The notes below the pieces were generated by a model. It worked only from the letters and a program-made list of their open reading frames with translations, had not been told where the DNA came from and did not search any database. A stretch of DNA of 64,000 nucleotides, taken from NCBI GenBank assembly GCA_028386065.3, contig JAKUCV010007826.1, forward strand, positions 91,850 to 155,849, given 5' to 3'. The translations under genes and the position numbers were made by a program. The stretch is from Turnera subulata (lineage: Eukaryota > Streptophyta > Magnoliopsida > Malpighiales > Passifloraceae). Shown in pieces: positions 45,124-56,155 of the stretch (its first letter is position 1; the number at the start of each line of letters is the position of its first letter).

Positions 45124-46333
45124 GGGAGGCGATATCCGCGCTCCAACAATTGTTAAATGCACTCCTCTTTTGCTTGAAATGTCCAAAATACCCAGCATTA
45201 ATTGTTGGTTTTTCCAAATGTTAACTGGATAGTACACATGGGAAACTTTGAAATAACAGTGGCTCTGGAAGCATGTGTACACTGTTTACGAAGGTTGTAT
45301 TTATTGATTAGTACAACAGTATTAATTATTCATATTTTAATTTTTTTAATGGAAATTTATTAAAAATATTCATGGATATCTTAAAATATTTAAAATTTAG
45401 AAAATTTATACAAAAATTATTTTTTAATTAAAAACACTAATATTATATTTAAATGACCTGTCACAAGAGGTTATACTGATGAAACATCAATTAAGTAATA
45501 TAAATATTACCACAGTATGTTGTTGTATTTAAGAGCCAATAAAAACTAAGTATTCTATTATTAGAATTCTTTTATAATAAAATTTTGCAAACAAATTCCG
45601 ATCAAATTTTTTTTTTAAAAAATATTAACTATAAAGTTTGTAACTTTAACAAAATACTAAATATAAAGTTACTATTAAGTAAGAAAAAAATGTTAAGGAA
45701 ATGTCACAATGCATATTTTTTATTTTTTACCTAGCTCACAAAGACTCGAACTGGAGGCCTGCTTAAGCGGCACAAAAAGTCACTTACCATTTGGATCAAT
45801 CCTACACTCAACTTACAATATTTTTAAGATAAATTACAATGAAAATTAAATGATATATATGGATATATATTCTTTTGTTTCACTATTCCTAATTTATCAT
45901 ATGATTTTAATAAACCTGATAGATGATAATATCAAAAATTATATTGAATAATTATTTTCAAATTTTTCAATGAAGTAACGAAAAAAATTACAATCTCAGC
46001 TTCCAAAAAAACAAGAAGACCTATATGCTAAAAAAAACTCATTTTGATACTTTGGCATAATATTCTCTAAGAAGGATGATAAATTACAAATTGTAGAAAA
46101 GATAAAGCCTTTAAAAACAAAAGTCTAGCATAACGTTAAATAGTAAAAAAACAAAAGGGTAATCATTAATAATAATGATTTACATTATCAACAGTCGTAA
46201 GCTGTCAGTTTTACTTGGGTTTCGTGATTGCAATGACAATAGATTAAAAACCAAAATAGAGTTGGGCATTTTGGGTATTTCGGAGAGAAGGGGAGTGCAT
46301 TTAACAACTGTTGGAGCGCGGATATCGCCTCCC
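45124..46333. mobile_element. Mutator-like (MULE) non-autonomous element 2
   Basis: 1210 bp with terminal inverted repeats GGGAGGCGATATCCGCGCTC at both ends. They match closely for about 45 bp and more loosely to about 80 bp. It is flanked by perfect 9-bp TSDs ATGCCTCTA (45115-45123 and 46334-46342). AT-rich inside, no transposase. Belongs to the same family as 13139-17319. Confidence 0.93.
45735..45815 (-). mobile_element. tRNA-derived SINE-like fragment inside MULE 2
   Basis: Minus-strand TTGATCCAAATGGTAAGTGA (decayed A box) and CAGTTCGAGTCTT (B-box-like), with the GCTTAAGC stretch between them as in the piece at 17141-17268. Confidence 0.5.
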
Positions 46334-46342
46334 ATGCCTCTA
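46334..46342. repeat. MULE 2 TSD (ATGCCTCTA), right copy
   Basis: Perfect 9-bp repeat with 45115-45123. Confidence 0.93.
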
Positions 46343-46560
46343 ATACCCGAAAAACTAAAGCATATCATAGGACTAAAATTATTAGGACTGCATCTAGCCA
46401 TAACATCACTTGTCACTATTGTAATAGACATGGACACAAAATCAAGATTGCATCTTTAGGAGAAAGAATTGTCCCATAAAGTTTATATGGGTACCTAAAG
46501 GTACCAAGACTAATTCACAAGGACCCAAGTATGTTTGGGTACCTAAAACTTGACATTATA
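46343..46560 (+). pseudogene. SIRE element B gag, second part
   Basis: After the MULE, gag resumes with a second zinc knuckle CHYCNRHGHKIK whose last Cys is lost, then two copies of the YVWVPK block (near 46490 and 46530), and a TGA at 46551-46553 before the protease region. The spacer before the knuckle is only about 25 residues. Confidence 0.75.
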
Positions 46561-46568
46561 ACAGGTCA

Positions 46569-47598
46569 ATGGGGATGAGTGAGTGCTCAAGACATATGAC
46601 GGGTGATATGTCCAAGTTCTCATCCTTAAATCCGAGAGGTAAAGGTTCTGTCACCTTTGGCGACAAATCTAAAGGAAAGGTATTGGGTATAGGTAATGTC
46701 GGTAAGGATCCAACCGTTGAGCATGTTTTGTTAGTTCAAAATCTAAAATTCAATTTACTAAGCATAAGTCAGTTGTGTGATCGTGGATGCAAAGTAATTT
46801 TTGAATCTAACAAATGCCTAGTAACTAACAATGACAACAACCAAACTTTGCTTGTTGGTTAAAGACAAGGAAACTTGTATTCTATTAATATGGTTGATGT
46901 CTCTAATCCGGAAAACATGTGTTGAAATATTAGAACCGAGACTACTGAGCTTTGGCATAGACGATTGGGGCATGCACATCATGAGCTTATATCAAATCTT
47001 CAAAAGAAGGAACTTGTAAGGGGACTACCCTTGCTGAAGTTTGAAAAAGAGAAAGCATGTCAAGCATGCCAATATGGAAAGCAGTTCAAAAGTTCATTCA
47101 AACAAAAGAAGTGCATCTCCACTACTAGACCACTTGAGCTATTACATCTAGATTTGTTTAGACCCATTAAGGTAGTAAGTCTTCGAGGTAAGAGTTACAC
47201 ATTCGTCATTGTTGATGACTATTCCGGTTTTACTTGGGTCATGTTTCTTTCAAAAAAAGATCATGCACTTTATGAGTTTGCCTCTTTAGTAAGAAAACTT
47301 CAAAATAAAAAAATGTTATAAAATAACAAAGATTAGGAGTGACCATGGTGGCGAATTTGATAACCTTGTGTTTAATCATTTCTATGAAGAAAATGGAATT
47401 GATCATACATTCTCGGCTCCTCGAACTCCTCAACAAAATGGGGTAGTAGAGAGGAAGAACCAAACATTGCAAGAGATGGCAAGAACAATGCTAAATGAAC
47501 AATCATTGCCAACTTACTTTTGGGCTGAAGCCGTGAACACCGCATGCTATGTTCTAAATAGGGTAACCATTAGGTCACAACTTGAGAAAACACCATAA
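46569..47598 (+). pseudogene. SIRE element B protease and integrase
   Basis: The protease active site region reads GMSECSRHMTGD where the family has LDSGCSRHMTGD, so the catalytic Asp is lost. Then TVEHVLLVQNLKFNLLSISQ, stops at 46859 and 46923, integrase LWHRRLGHAHHELISNL, CQACQYGKQFKSSF, HLDLFRPIKVV, VDDYSGFTWVMFL, a frameshift near 47315, then GIDHTFSAPRTPQQNGVVER and YFWAEAVNTACYVLNRV. The Trp mutated to stop in element A is intact here. Non-functional. Confidence 0.88.
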
Positions 47599-47715
47599 TA
47601 GCTTTAGCATGATAGAAAGCCAAACATAAGCTACTTCAAAGTCTTTGGGTCAAAATGCTTCATATTAAATACCAAAGACTCACTTGGAAAATTTGATGCT
47701 AAATCTGATAATTGT

Positions 47716-49171
47716 GTGTTCTTAGGATACTCAACTAGAAGTAAAGCTTATAGAGTTTACAACAAAAGAACACTTATAGTTGAGGAATCAATACATGTGG
47801 TCTTTGATGAAACTGAGTTAACTAAGAATGTTGATTCTGTTGAGGATGTGTTCTCCCAGCAGCCTAGAGATATTATTACTAACACTCCTGAAAGGTCTGC
47901 TGAGATTAAAGAAGAGTTGCATGATGATACCGCAACTCAACATGAAACCAACACACATGCCGTACCACATGTAATACCAGAAAGTTCGGCGTTGAAGGTG
48001 CCAAAAGGACTGTCAACCAGTGATGTTATTGGAGATCTATCTAAAAGAGTAACCACAAGATCCTCCTTGCACAATCTTAATTCCCATCAAGCTTTTCTCT
48101 CACAAATTGAGCCCAAAAATGCCAATGATGCTATCAACGATGAAAATTGGGTGATGGCTATGCAAGAAGAGCTCAATCAATTTGAGAAGAGTGATGTTTG
48201 GAAATTAGTTCCTAGACCCACCATTTAATCCAATAATTGAAACTAAATGGGTATTTAGGAACAAATTTGATGAGGCTGGAAATGTGACAAGGAATAAGGC
48301 CAGGTTAGTAGTACAAGGCTATAACCAAGAAGAAGGAATTGACTTTGATGAAACCTTTGCACCGGTAGCTCGCTTAGAGTCAATTCGGATGCTCCTTGCA
48401 TATGCATCCTACAAATCCTTCAAACTCTACCAAATGGATGTGAAAAGTGCCTTTCTGAATAGTGTAATCATAGAAGAGGTGTATGTGGAGCAACCTCCCG
48501 AATTTGAGAATTATGAGCATCCAAAACATGTCTATAAGCTTAAAAAGGCTCTATATGGACTCAAACAAGCTCCAAGGGGATGGTATGACAGGTTGAGTAC
48601 ATTTCTTCTCTCTCAAAACTTTGTTAGAGGTAAAGTTGATTCCACACTCTTTGTAAAACACTAAAAGAATGACTTAATTATTGTGCAAATCTATGTTGAT
48701 GATATATTATTTGGTGCTACTAATGATGCTCTATGTCATGATTTTGAAAAACTAATGCATAGTGAATTCGAGATGAGCATGATAGCGGAACTAAACTTCT
48801 TTCTTGGGTTTCAAATCAAACAATATGATGATGGCATCTTCATTGGTCAAACTAAATATACAAAGGAGCTACTCAAACAGTTTGGTATGTCAGACGCCAA
48901 AGTGAGCCCAACTCCTATGAGCACAACTATGAAGCTTGATAAAGATGAATTCGGTAAAGATGTGGACATTAAAAAATATAGAGGTATGATTGGAAGTCTT
49001 CTCTATCTTACTGCATCTAGACCTGATATTATGTTCAGTGTGTGCTTGTGTGCTCGCTTTCAAGCATATCCTAAAGAATCTCATTTGAGGGCTATTAAAA
49101 GAATCTTTAAATATCTAAATGGAACACCCTCTCTAGGTCTTTGCTATCCCAAGGTTGAGTCATTTAATTAA
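47716..49171 (+). pseudogene. SIRE element B reverse transcriptase
   Basis: Open pieces 47716-48228, 48284-48664 and 48683-49171. Blocks: [71 protein letters not shown] (first Asp), [31 protein letters not shown] (YVDD), [20 protein letters not shown]. One frameshift near 48225 and a TAA at 48662-48664 interrupt it. Confidence 0.9.
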
Positions 49172-49632
49172 ATTGGATATTCTAATGCTGACTTTACTGG
49201 ATGCATGCTTGATAGAAAGAGTACTAGTGGGACATGCCAATTCTTAGAAAATTCATTAGTTTCTTGGTCTAGTAAGAAAAAAAATTCAGTAGCTACATCA
49301 ACAACCGAGGCAGAGTATGTGGCTGCAGGATCATGTTGTGCTTACTTTGGATGAAACAAACCCTACTAGACTATGGTTTAAAGTTTGAAACTATACCTAT
49401 TTTGTGTGATAGTTCTAGTGCTATAAACTTAACAAAGAACCCTATCCAACACTCTAGAACAAAACACATAGAGATAAGGCACCATTTTATTATAGATCAT
49501 GTGCTTAAGAAAGATATAACACTTGATTTTGTCACAACCGAAAGGTAGCTTGCAGATATATTCACAAAGCCCATGAAGGAAGAACAATTTGCAAAAATTC
49601 GGTTGGATCTAGGTATGTGCAGCGCTCCTTAA
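49172..49632 (+). pseudogene. SIRE element B RNase H
   Basis: Resumes after a stop with [20 protein letters not shown] (first Asp of the domain replaced by Asn: SNAD for SDAD), [19 protein letters not shown], a frameshift near 49340, then [20 protein letters not shown] and IEIRHHFIIDHVLKKD, a TAG near 49546, and ADIFTKPMKEEQFAKIRLDL, ending near 49632. Confidence 0.88.
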
Positions 49633-50124
49633 AATTCAAGGCTATCCAGGTATGCATTTCTAACTCCTAAAAACATGTGACATGCATTCAAAAGACACAC
49701 ACATCACCCTAAAAAATCCGAGCTATGATGGATGGTAAAGTGATAAGCCTAGAGGTCTACATAAAGTGGAAAACTGGTCAGGAAAGGAATCTGGACGTTT
49801 TGGCATCGTCGGCGCCATTGCACGAGGAGATGATATATTGAATAAAATAATAAGCACGGGCCTGACAATGCAAGTGGATGGAAAAGCGGCTACAGTGTAT
49901 GTTGGATAGAGTGCGTGATTGACAGGGAGATGACCTTTACCTAGCAAGCTAAAAGGATGAGTGTTATAGCTGCATTAAAACTCTTTATTACCTGATGGAT
50001 AAAAACGGTAACCCACCTTCACTACATGACCTCCTTCCTTATCCAACCTTACCTCACAATCGATTTTCTCGCCATCATTCCCACAATCAAAGTTTTCCTC
50101 AAATTAACCTATCAGTTACCCAAA
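49633..50124 (+). other. Spacer before env-like gene of element B
   Basis: Non-coding. The last 140 bp are pyrimidine-rich (CCTTCACTACATGACCTCCT and following), like an mRNA leader; GCATTAAAACTC near 49971 is a weak TATA-like candidate. Confidence 0.45.
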
Positions 50125-52065
50125 ATGGGAAGAACTAAAACCCCTACAAAATCTCAAAACACTGGAAGCCCCTGTCCTTCCTTCTCCTGCCCCAGCTATT
50201 TCAAAGACGTCTACAACCAGAGTTACAGGACACTCAAAACCCCCTCCATCAACTCCATCTACAAGACCTCCAAATACTCTACCAAAACCTCCTAAAAAGT
50301 GAAAACACTCCTCTCCAAAGATGTATTCCACACCTTCAAATCCACCTGAACCAATCACTTACCAAGAGGCTGCAAAAACTCTTGCAAATATTGCAGCCGC
50401 CACAGATGAGTTCCTATCCCAGATTCGAATTCCTCCACACCTCACTAATCCCATTGAGCAGAAAAAATTTTGTGCTCTGAAGAGGAAATCGATGATTGAT
50501 CACTTTGTGAAGGAACTTGATCTCGAGAAGCAGGCCAAGGTACTTGAGCTTGTTCAAAAACAACCCTCACTCATTAACCTTCCTCCTGCTGACAAGCTAT
50601 CCATTACCCAGAATATCTTTGAGGTTCCTCCTAACCCTACTCCTAAAAATCAACCAGAGAATCCTAGGAACTCATCTGAGAAAACTCTCTCAGATGATAA
50701 CACTCCCTTAGCCTAGAAATATCCATCCAAAAGAGCCGAAACCACTGCTACTAAGAAGTCTACTCGACCTGAAAAGCTTATGGCATCTGCGATGTCAAAG
50801 CGAACGCTAAGGGACAGCACTCGGGTACAAAGGCTGAAGACACCTGTGTCCAGAAAAGGAAAAGAAAAGTTGGTTTATGAGGTTCCTAAGTCAGAGGAAG
50901 AAGATGATGATGATGAAGTGATTCCGGATGTAACCCCTGAAGGAGTAACAGGGGATACACCTATGGTGCCTGAGGATGAAGAAGAAGGATCTGAAAATGA
51001 AGAATGCTACGAACCCTCGGTCAAGCATGTCAGCAAGTCAGGGAAATTCTTCAGGTCCAAAATGAAGCCTAAGAAGATTGTTGATGATGAGGAGGAAGAG
51101 AAGGATCCCGCTGGAATCGTGGGTAGTGTTTTCAAATTTTAGAAATATGTTTCTGTCCACTTTGAGTATTTGATTGGGTCTGCTGTTGTGGAAATAGTAG
51201 AGCGGGCTCAACTCACCACACTAGTCACTCTTCAGGTATCTACTTATGAATCGTTGGTTCAGGATTTCTATACAAATATGTTACCTAAGCATGATGATAT
51301 TGGTAACGTTATTGGTCTTCAAAGCACGATTTGTGGGATCTCTGTCTTTGTCATTGCCAAATTGATTAGGAAGCTGCTGAAATTGAAGAAAGGATCTGTT
51401 AGGAACTATAACACTACCTCTGGAAATCCTGTCAATGTGCCCGACACACCTAGCGTTTCTGAGCAAAGGAAGTTGTTATTTGGGCAGTCCACCAAGAAGG
51501 GTTCCTATCAGGATCTCTATCCGAGCATAGGTTGGTTCTTTATTTTATCACAAGAGTCTTAATTTCCCATGGAGGACACCAGACCTTGCTCAAGACTTAT
51601 GACATGTGGCTTCTGGGTTGTGTGCTGACGAATAGTCCTATTGACTATGGGTACATCATCTTTCACCATCTTCGTCTCTCTGCTGCTCGACCTTATGGAA
51701 GCCTCATCACCTTGATTACTCGTCACATTGGTGTGATTCCCACCAAAACGCATCATCCAGTACTTGGTGACTCCATCTCCACTGCCACTCTTAGCAAAAT
51801 GCACCTAAAAAAGAATAAGCATGGAGTTTTCTATGTGGTTCAGCCGAGTGCCTCTAAGGATGCTCACATTGAGGCTCTGATTGAGGAGATAAAGGATGTG
51901 AAGGAAGAGCTGTATGAGCTTAAAGGTATGTTAAAGAAGATTATGGAGATGGGAAAAGCTCAACTGGATCTGTTGGTTGCTGAGAATGAGGTTGAGACAA
52001 CCGTTGAAGGAGAAGAGGATGATGATGGTAGTGATGATGTTGAGTCCACTGATTCCTCATCCTGA
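50125..52065 (+). pseudogene. SIRE element B env-like gene
   Basis: Starts MGRTKTPTKSQNTGSPCP at ATG 50125 (compare MGKTASHGK in element A) after a CT-rich leader. It continues in 50321-50716 (PPEPITYQEAAKTLANIAAA), 50780-51142 (basic then very acidic: SEEEDDDDEVIPDVTPEG), 51170-51562 (QDFYTNMLPK, FGQSTKKGSYQDLYPS) and 51532-52065 (VLYFITRVLISHGGHQTLLK, TNSPIDYGYIIFHHLRLSAA). It ends in a coiled coil (IEALIEEIKDVKEELYELKG) and an acidic Ser tail. At least two stops and two frameshifts. No obvious signal peptide; the env label rests on position only. Confidence 0.78.
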
Positions 52066-52584
52066 CAGAAATCTGCCAGCGTTTGACCTCTCATGGCTAT
52101 CCAGATCTGATGCTCACTTAGGATCATGCATGTTTTATCTTTGCTTGTTCTTTATCATTGCTGTTAGTTGTGGCATTTGCGATGCCAATATGTCTTTCTG
52201 TCTGCTGTTATACGGTTGTTATCTTTAATATCTGTTGCTATTGTTTCTGTTATGGCTTCTTCCATACCAATCTGTCTGCCCTTGTTGTGCTTTTTGTGAT
52301 GCCAAAAGGGGGAGAGATTACTAGGTTGCGGGAGAGATTTAGGTTCGGGAGCATGTGGATCTGTGTTTTTTTTCGACATGTTCATTCTCTTTTAATATAA
52401 TGTGGCTTCCAAATTCTATGTCTTCAATTTATTTTTCTGCTCCTTATGCTCTAACCATTTGAATGATGCACAAATTGGATAAATATTTTAGATAGGGGGA
52501 GCATATGTTGAGGGGGAGCTTAGAATACACAAAATTACATCTCCACATAGTTTAAGGTTTGTCATCATAAAAAGGGGGAGAATT
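52066..52584 (+). other. SIRE element B 3' region with polypurine tracts
   Basis: Contains AAAAGGGGGAGAG (near 52305), TAGGGGGAGCA (near 52493), GAGGGGGAGC (near 52510) and, touching the 3' LTR, AAAAAGGGGGAGAATT (52569-52584). Confidence 0.8.
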
Positions 52585-53741
52585 TGATTCGGTTGATGAT
52601 TAGGAAGATGCTTAAGGTTAATTAAGTATGCTTAGGCCTAATTAAGTATGATTATTAACATCAAGCATGGATTAAATTGTGAAATTGATTATAATATTAT
52701 AATATCCTTTAAATACAATTTAATATGCCTATTATTATTATATGATTAAATGCACTAACTAGGTTTTGATTATGACAAACCTATGTATAGCATCTTGTGC
52801 TTCTAACCATCAATTGCAGCTCACAAAGATGGTCAAATCGTGATCAACATGTGGGAAGAAGTGTGAGTGGGATTGGAGGATGTGTTAGTGGAGTTGACAC
52901 ATCGCTTTCAAGAAAAAACCAACCATGTGACTTGATTTGTTTAATCCCTGTGGGCATTGGTCAAACAACCTAGGACACTGCCATTTGTGGAATCTGAATC
53001 AATGAAAAGCCTACCTTAAACAAATCAAATGTCGGCTGAATTCAAACTTCCTAGGACCAATCTAGGACTATGCTAAACAATGACATCAATGACAAAAAGC
53101 TGCAGACCGCTGGATCTCGTGCCAAAGTGAAAGGGACAACAGGTATTATGAACGTTGACGCTCTGGCACCTCGGGAGACAAAACAGCTGGATGGAAAGGG
53201 ACACATAACAGATCTTTTGAATTCAAACCATCCAACTTGCCTATATAAAGAGATGCTGATTCAAGGAGAACTTCAGAGCTGCGAAACCGAGTTTCAAAAT
53301 TCAAGCAAACATAGTTGCACTTGAAGTTATCAATCAAGCAAAGAGAAAGAGAGAAAAACTTTTCTTAGTTCATACATTGAGAGAAAATATTTGAAGGGAA
53401 AAGTTGTAGTACTTAATTGTACACTTTGTATCAGTGGGTTCGTGTAAGGCAAAGCTAGGGAAAACTTTGTGGTGAGTGTGTGAGGTTAGAGTTGGGCCTA
53501 AAGAAAAACTTATACTAAGGGTTATTGGTTGAACCCGTGAAAAACCATAATAGAGTGTGTTTGAAATTTCAAAGGGGGATCCTTGAGTAGTGGAGGTAGT
53601 CCCGTGTGCCGAACCACTATAATTCCTGTGTCCAAACTGTCTCTAACCTTTCATTTTAGGATTTCAATTAGTGTGTCCATTAGTAGTCCTAAACACAAAA
53701 TCCAGATATTAAAACAGTTTGGCATTAGAGACGCCAAAGTA
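52585..53741 (+). repeat. 3' LTR of SIRE element B
   Basis: Starts TGATTCGGTTGATGATTAGG right after the polypurine tract; TATA box CTATATAAAGAG near 53242. Matches 42623-43790. Confidence 0.9.
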
Positions 53742-54208
53742 GGTTTTAAAAATAATACTGAAAAATAATAGCATAATTTGAAAACTAAACTTATATAATT
53801 TAGAATATCATTGAAATAATAAATATTATTAACAATAATAGATTTTATAGAGAATCTACTTGTCATTCATTATTATATGACATGTCGTTTTTGTTTTTTA
53901 TATTAATCTAAGTAATGTTATTTTTGTACTTTCGCTGTCTTCGTGCTTTTATATATACTATAGACCAACATGAACAACAACTACAAAAAAATAATACTGA
54001 AAAATAATAATATAATTTGAAAGTTAAACTTATATAATTTAGGTTATCAACGAAATAATAAATATTATTAACAATGATAGATTTTATAGAGAAACTACTT
54101 GTCATTCATTATTATATGATGTGTCGTTTTTTTTATATTAATCTAAGTAAGGCTATTTTTGTATTTTCGACAATTTTATTGTCTTCGTGCTTTTATATAT
54201 AGTATAGA
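53742..54208. repeat. Tandem 244-bp repeat, two units
   Basis: Unit starts at AAATAATACTGAAAAATAAT (53749 and about 53990) and ends CGTGCTTTTATATATA then CTATAGA or GTATAGA (53964 and 54208). Each end, read on the minus strand, resembles a Helitron 5' terminus; only the right one has the A flank. Confidence 0.75.
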
Positions 54209-54559
54209 TATAGATATAGATAAGTTAAAACATGCATATTTAAGGGTTGTGTCATCTATTTTGACATTTTAATTTGTTGCTTAATGGCCTTGATGTAGCT
54301 AAGTGGTTGGATTTTTTTTTTTTTTATGAAAGCAAGTGGCTAGATTTGACTTGGTACTCATATCTTTGAATTCTAAGAGATCACTTTGAGAATCAGAACA
54401 TGCTTGTTAATGTCCAATCCAAATAACTGGCAAGGACACCAATGGGATTCTTACACCCTTATGCAGTTGTTATTTAATAGTGGCAACTAGCAGGTGAGAT
54501 TTTTTTTTTCTTCGCATTATAAAAGGCATCACTGGTGTCATCATCGTCCTATCGGTCCA

Positions 54560-54870
54560 GGCCCTGGTCAATACCGATTATATCTTGGCATTAGATCCTC
54601 CTCATAAGAGAGACCGCCCTACCTGGACATTAGACTCTCTTCATAGGAGAGACCGCCCTACGGGGGCACCCTCGCCTGCTATGCGTCATAGTGTCGGGGA
54701 GTCATGGGGCTCAACGGCCACCACCCCACAATGTAGAAAGCCATATTTAGCCACATCACTCTATTATGGAGCTTGACTGGAAACCGAAAGTCAAACCCAA
54801 ATCTTAGAAATGCCAGGCTAAAGGCTTTACCACTGGGCCACCACCCCGTGGTCGTAGGTGAGAATGTAAG
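54560..54870 (-). mobile_element. tRNA-derived SINE-like region
   Basis: On the minus strand from 54852: GGTGGTGGCCCAGTGGTAAA (A-box-like) and, about 45 bp on, GGGTTTGACTTTC (B-box-like). GGCCACCACCCC occurs twice (near 54717 and 54837). At 54593-54660 a unit holding GAGAGACCGCCCTAC is repeated in tandem with a period of about 38 bp. Family not recognised. Confidence 0.4.
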
Positions 54871-55336
54871 CATAAGAAAATCGATGGAAATTTAATCCTC
54901 AAGTGTAAGGAAAATGGCATAATCCAGTGGTTCTTACTTCTTACTTTTCCTATAGGTATATATCTTTTGTTACGTGGTCTCTTTCTTTAATTTCTAACAG
55001 AGGATTCTTGAGCACTTTTAAGCAAAAATAAACACGTATTTAGGTAGCAAAGGACAAATTATGATCGATACATACACGTCTCTATCTGTATGTTTTATAT
55101 TGTATTTTAGACTTCCTTATGGACCATTCATATTACCTAAAGTTGAAGTACAAAAAACTTTTTTTATATAAAACTATATTTTCAAATTTGCAGTTTTCTT
55201 GTTATTCGGTTGTTTTCTCATTTCTGTATCTTGCACTTAACACATGCCCCAAAACACTCCACCGATCCACCTCCTCCTCCTTACGTGTTGTCTCGTGTAA
55301 AGTTCATGCTTTTATAAATTTGGAGTGAAAATATAA
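54871..55336. other. AT-rich DNA, nothing recognised
   Basis: No coding frame or element end identified between the SINE-like region and the LINE poly(A). Confidence 0.5.
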
Positions 55337-55567
55337 TTTTTTTTGATACTAATTGAATGTGTTTATTGATTAGCAGTACTATGTACAAGAGGATTTAATT
55401 GTCGCAGCTGAAATAAAAAAAAAAAACTAGCTAGTGCACCAGTAATTAGATCCCAATGCTTGAAAGGCTTAGGAGACACCATTATCGCCCTAACACCATA
55501 AGGCTGCGTTTGGAACATTGGGCGGGATAGTGTCTAGGGGACTGGACTGGACTATTGTTCTGTTCCC

Positions 55568-55675
55568 TCCAACGTTTGGTATGCTGTATACTAAATAGGA
55601 CTGTTGTGCTGAGCAACGTTTGGTATGCTGTATACTAAATAGGGCTGCTCTGCTGAACAACGTTTGGTTAACTGT
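55568..55675. repeat. Subterminal direct repeats of Harbinger element
   Basis: CAACGTTTGGTATGCTGTAT at 55569 and 55615 and CAACGTTTGGTTAACTGTAA at 55661, period about 46 bp. The CGTTTGG core also occurs in both TIRs, so these could be transposase-binding sites. Confidence 0.8.
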
Positions 55676-56155
55676 AAACTGGACTAGATTAAATGTGAGA
55701 ATGACTGTATTGCCCTTAGGTATGGAAACTGTTTTAGGGGAAAACCATATGAATAGATACTAATATGTATTTGTTATTTCTATTATAATTATACCATTAA
55801 AAAAATGAATCAAAAATTGTGATGCTATAACTATAGAAATTTTCACATATTGAATTAAATAATAAACCAAAATGGTGTGACATATTAAATCCAATAGCTT
55901 GAATATGCCTTAATCTTTAAGTAGAAATACTACAAACTTCTTCAACTTAAGGTAGTAGGTACAATACATAATCTATAACCATAACTTATGATACTAGACA
56001 CAATGCATAGTCCATAAACATAGAATTATCCTAATAATAAGTAGCAAATTATTTTTACTTGTTCATAAACATAGAATTATCCTATTAATAAGTAGCCAAT
56101 TATTTTTACATCTTCATAAACATAGAATTTCCTAATAATAAGTAACAAAATGCTT

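Larger units (their letters stand above)
42623..53741 (+). mobile_element. SIRE-type Ty1/copia element B, decayed
   Basis: About 11.1 kb with 5' LTR 42623-43790, gag, protease, integrase, RT, RNase H, env-like ORFs, polypurine tract and 3' LTR 52585-53741. A second Mutator-like element is nested in gag (45124-46333). No matching TSD was found: the left flank is array sequence and the right flank is not. Every gene carries stops or frameshifts, so this copy is older than element A. Confidence 0.92.
17762..54208 (-). mobile_element. Probable Helitron inflated by nested retrotransposons
   Basis: On the minus strand the left border ends CTAG (17762-17765) followed by T. About 10 bases before it is a 7-bp imperfect hairpin (17775-17791, CACTTGC-GAT-GCACGTG on the plus strand). 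The right border begins TCTATACTATATATAAAAGC (5' end at 54208) preceded by A. TC...hairpin-CTRR inserted between A and T is the Helitron signature. Subtracting the nested elements leaves about 3 kb of AT-rich tandem repeats. No Rep/helicase is seen, so it would be non-autonomous. That both ends belong to one element is inference. Confidence 0.42.
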
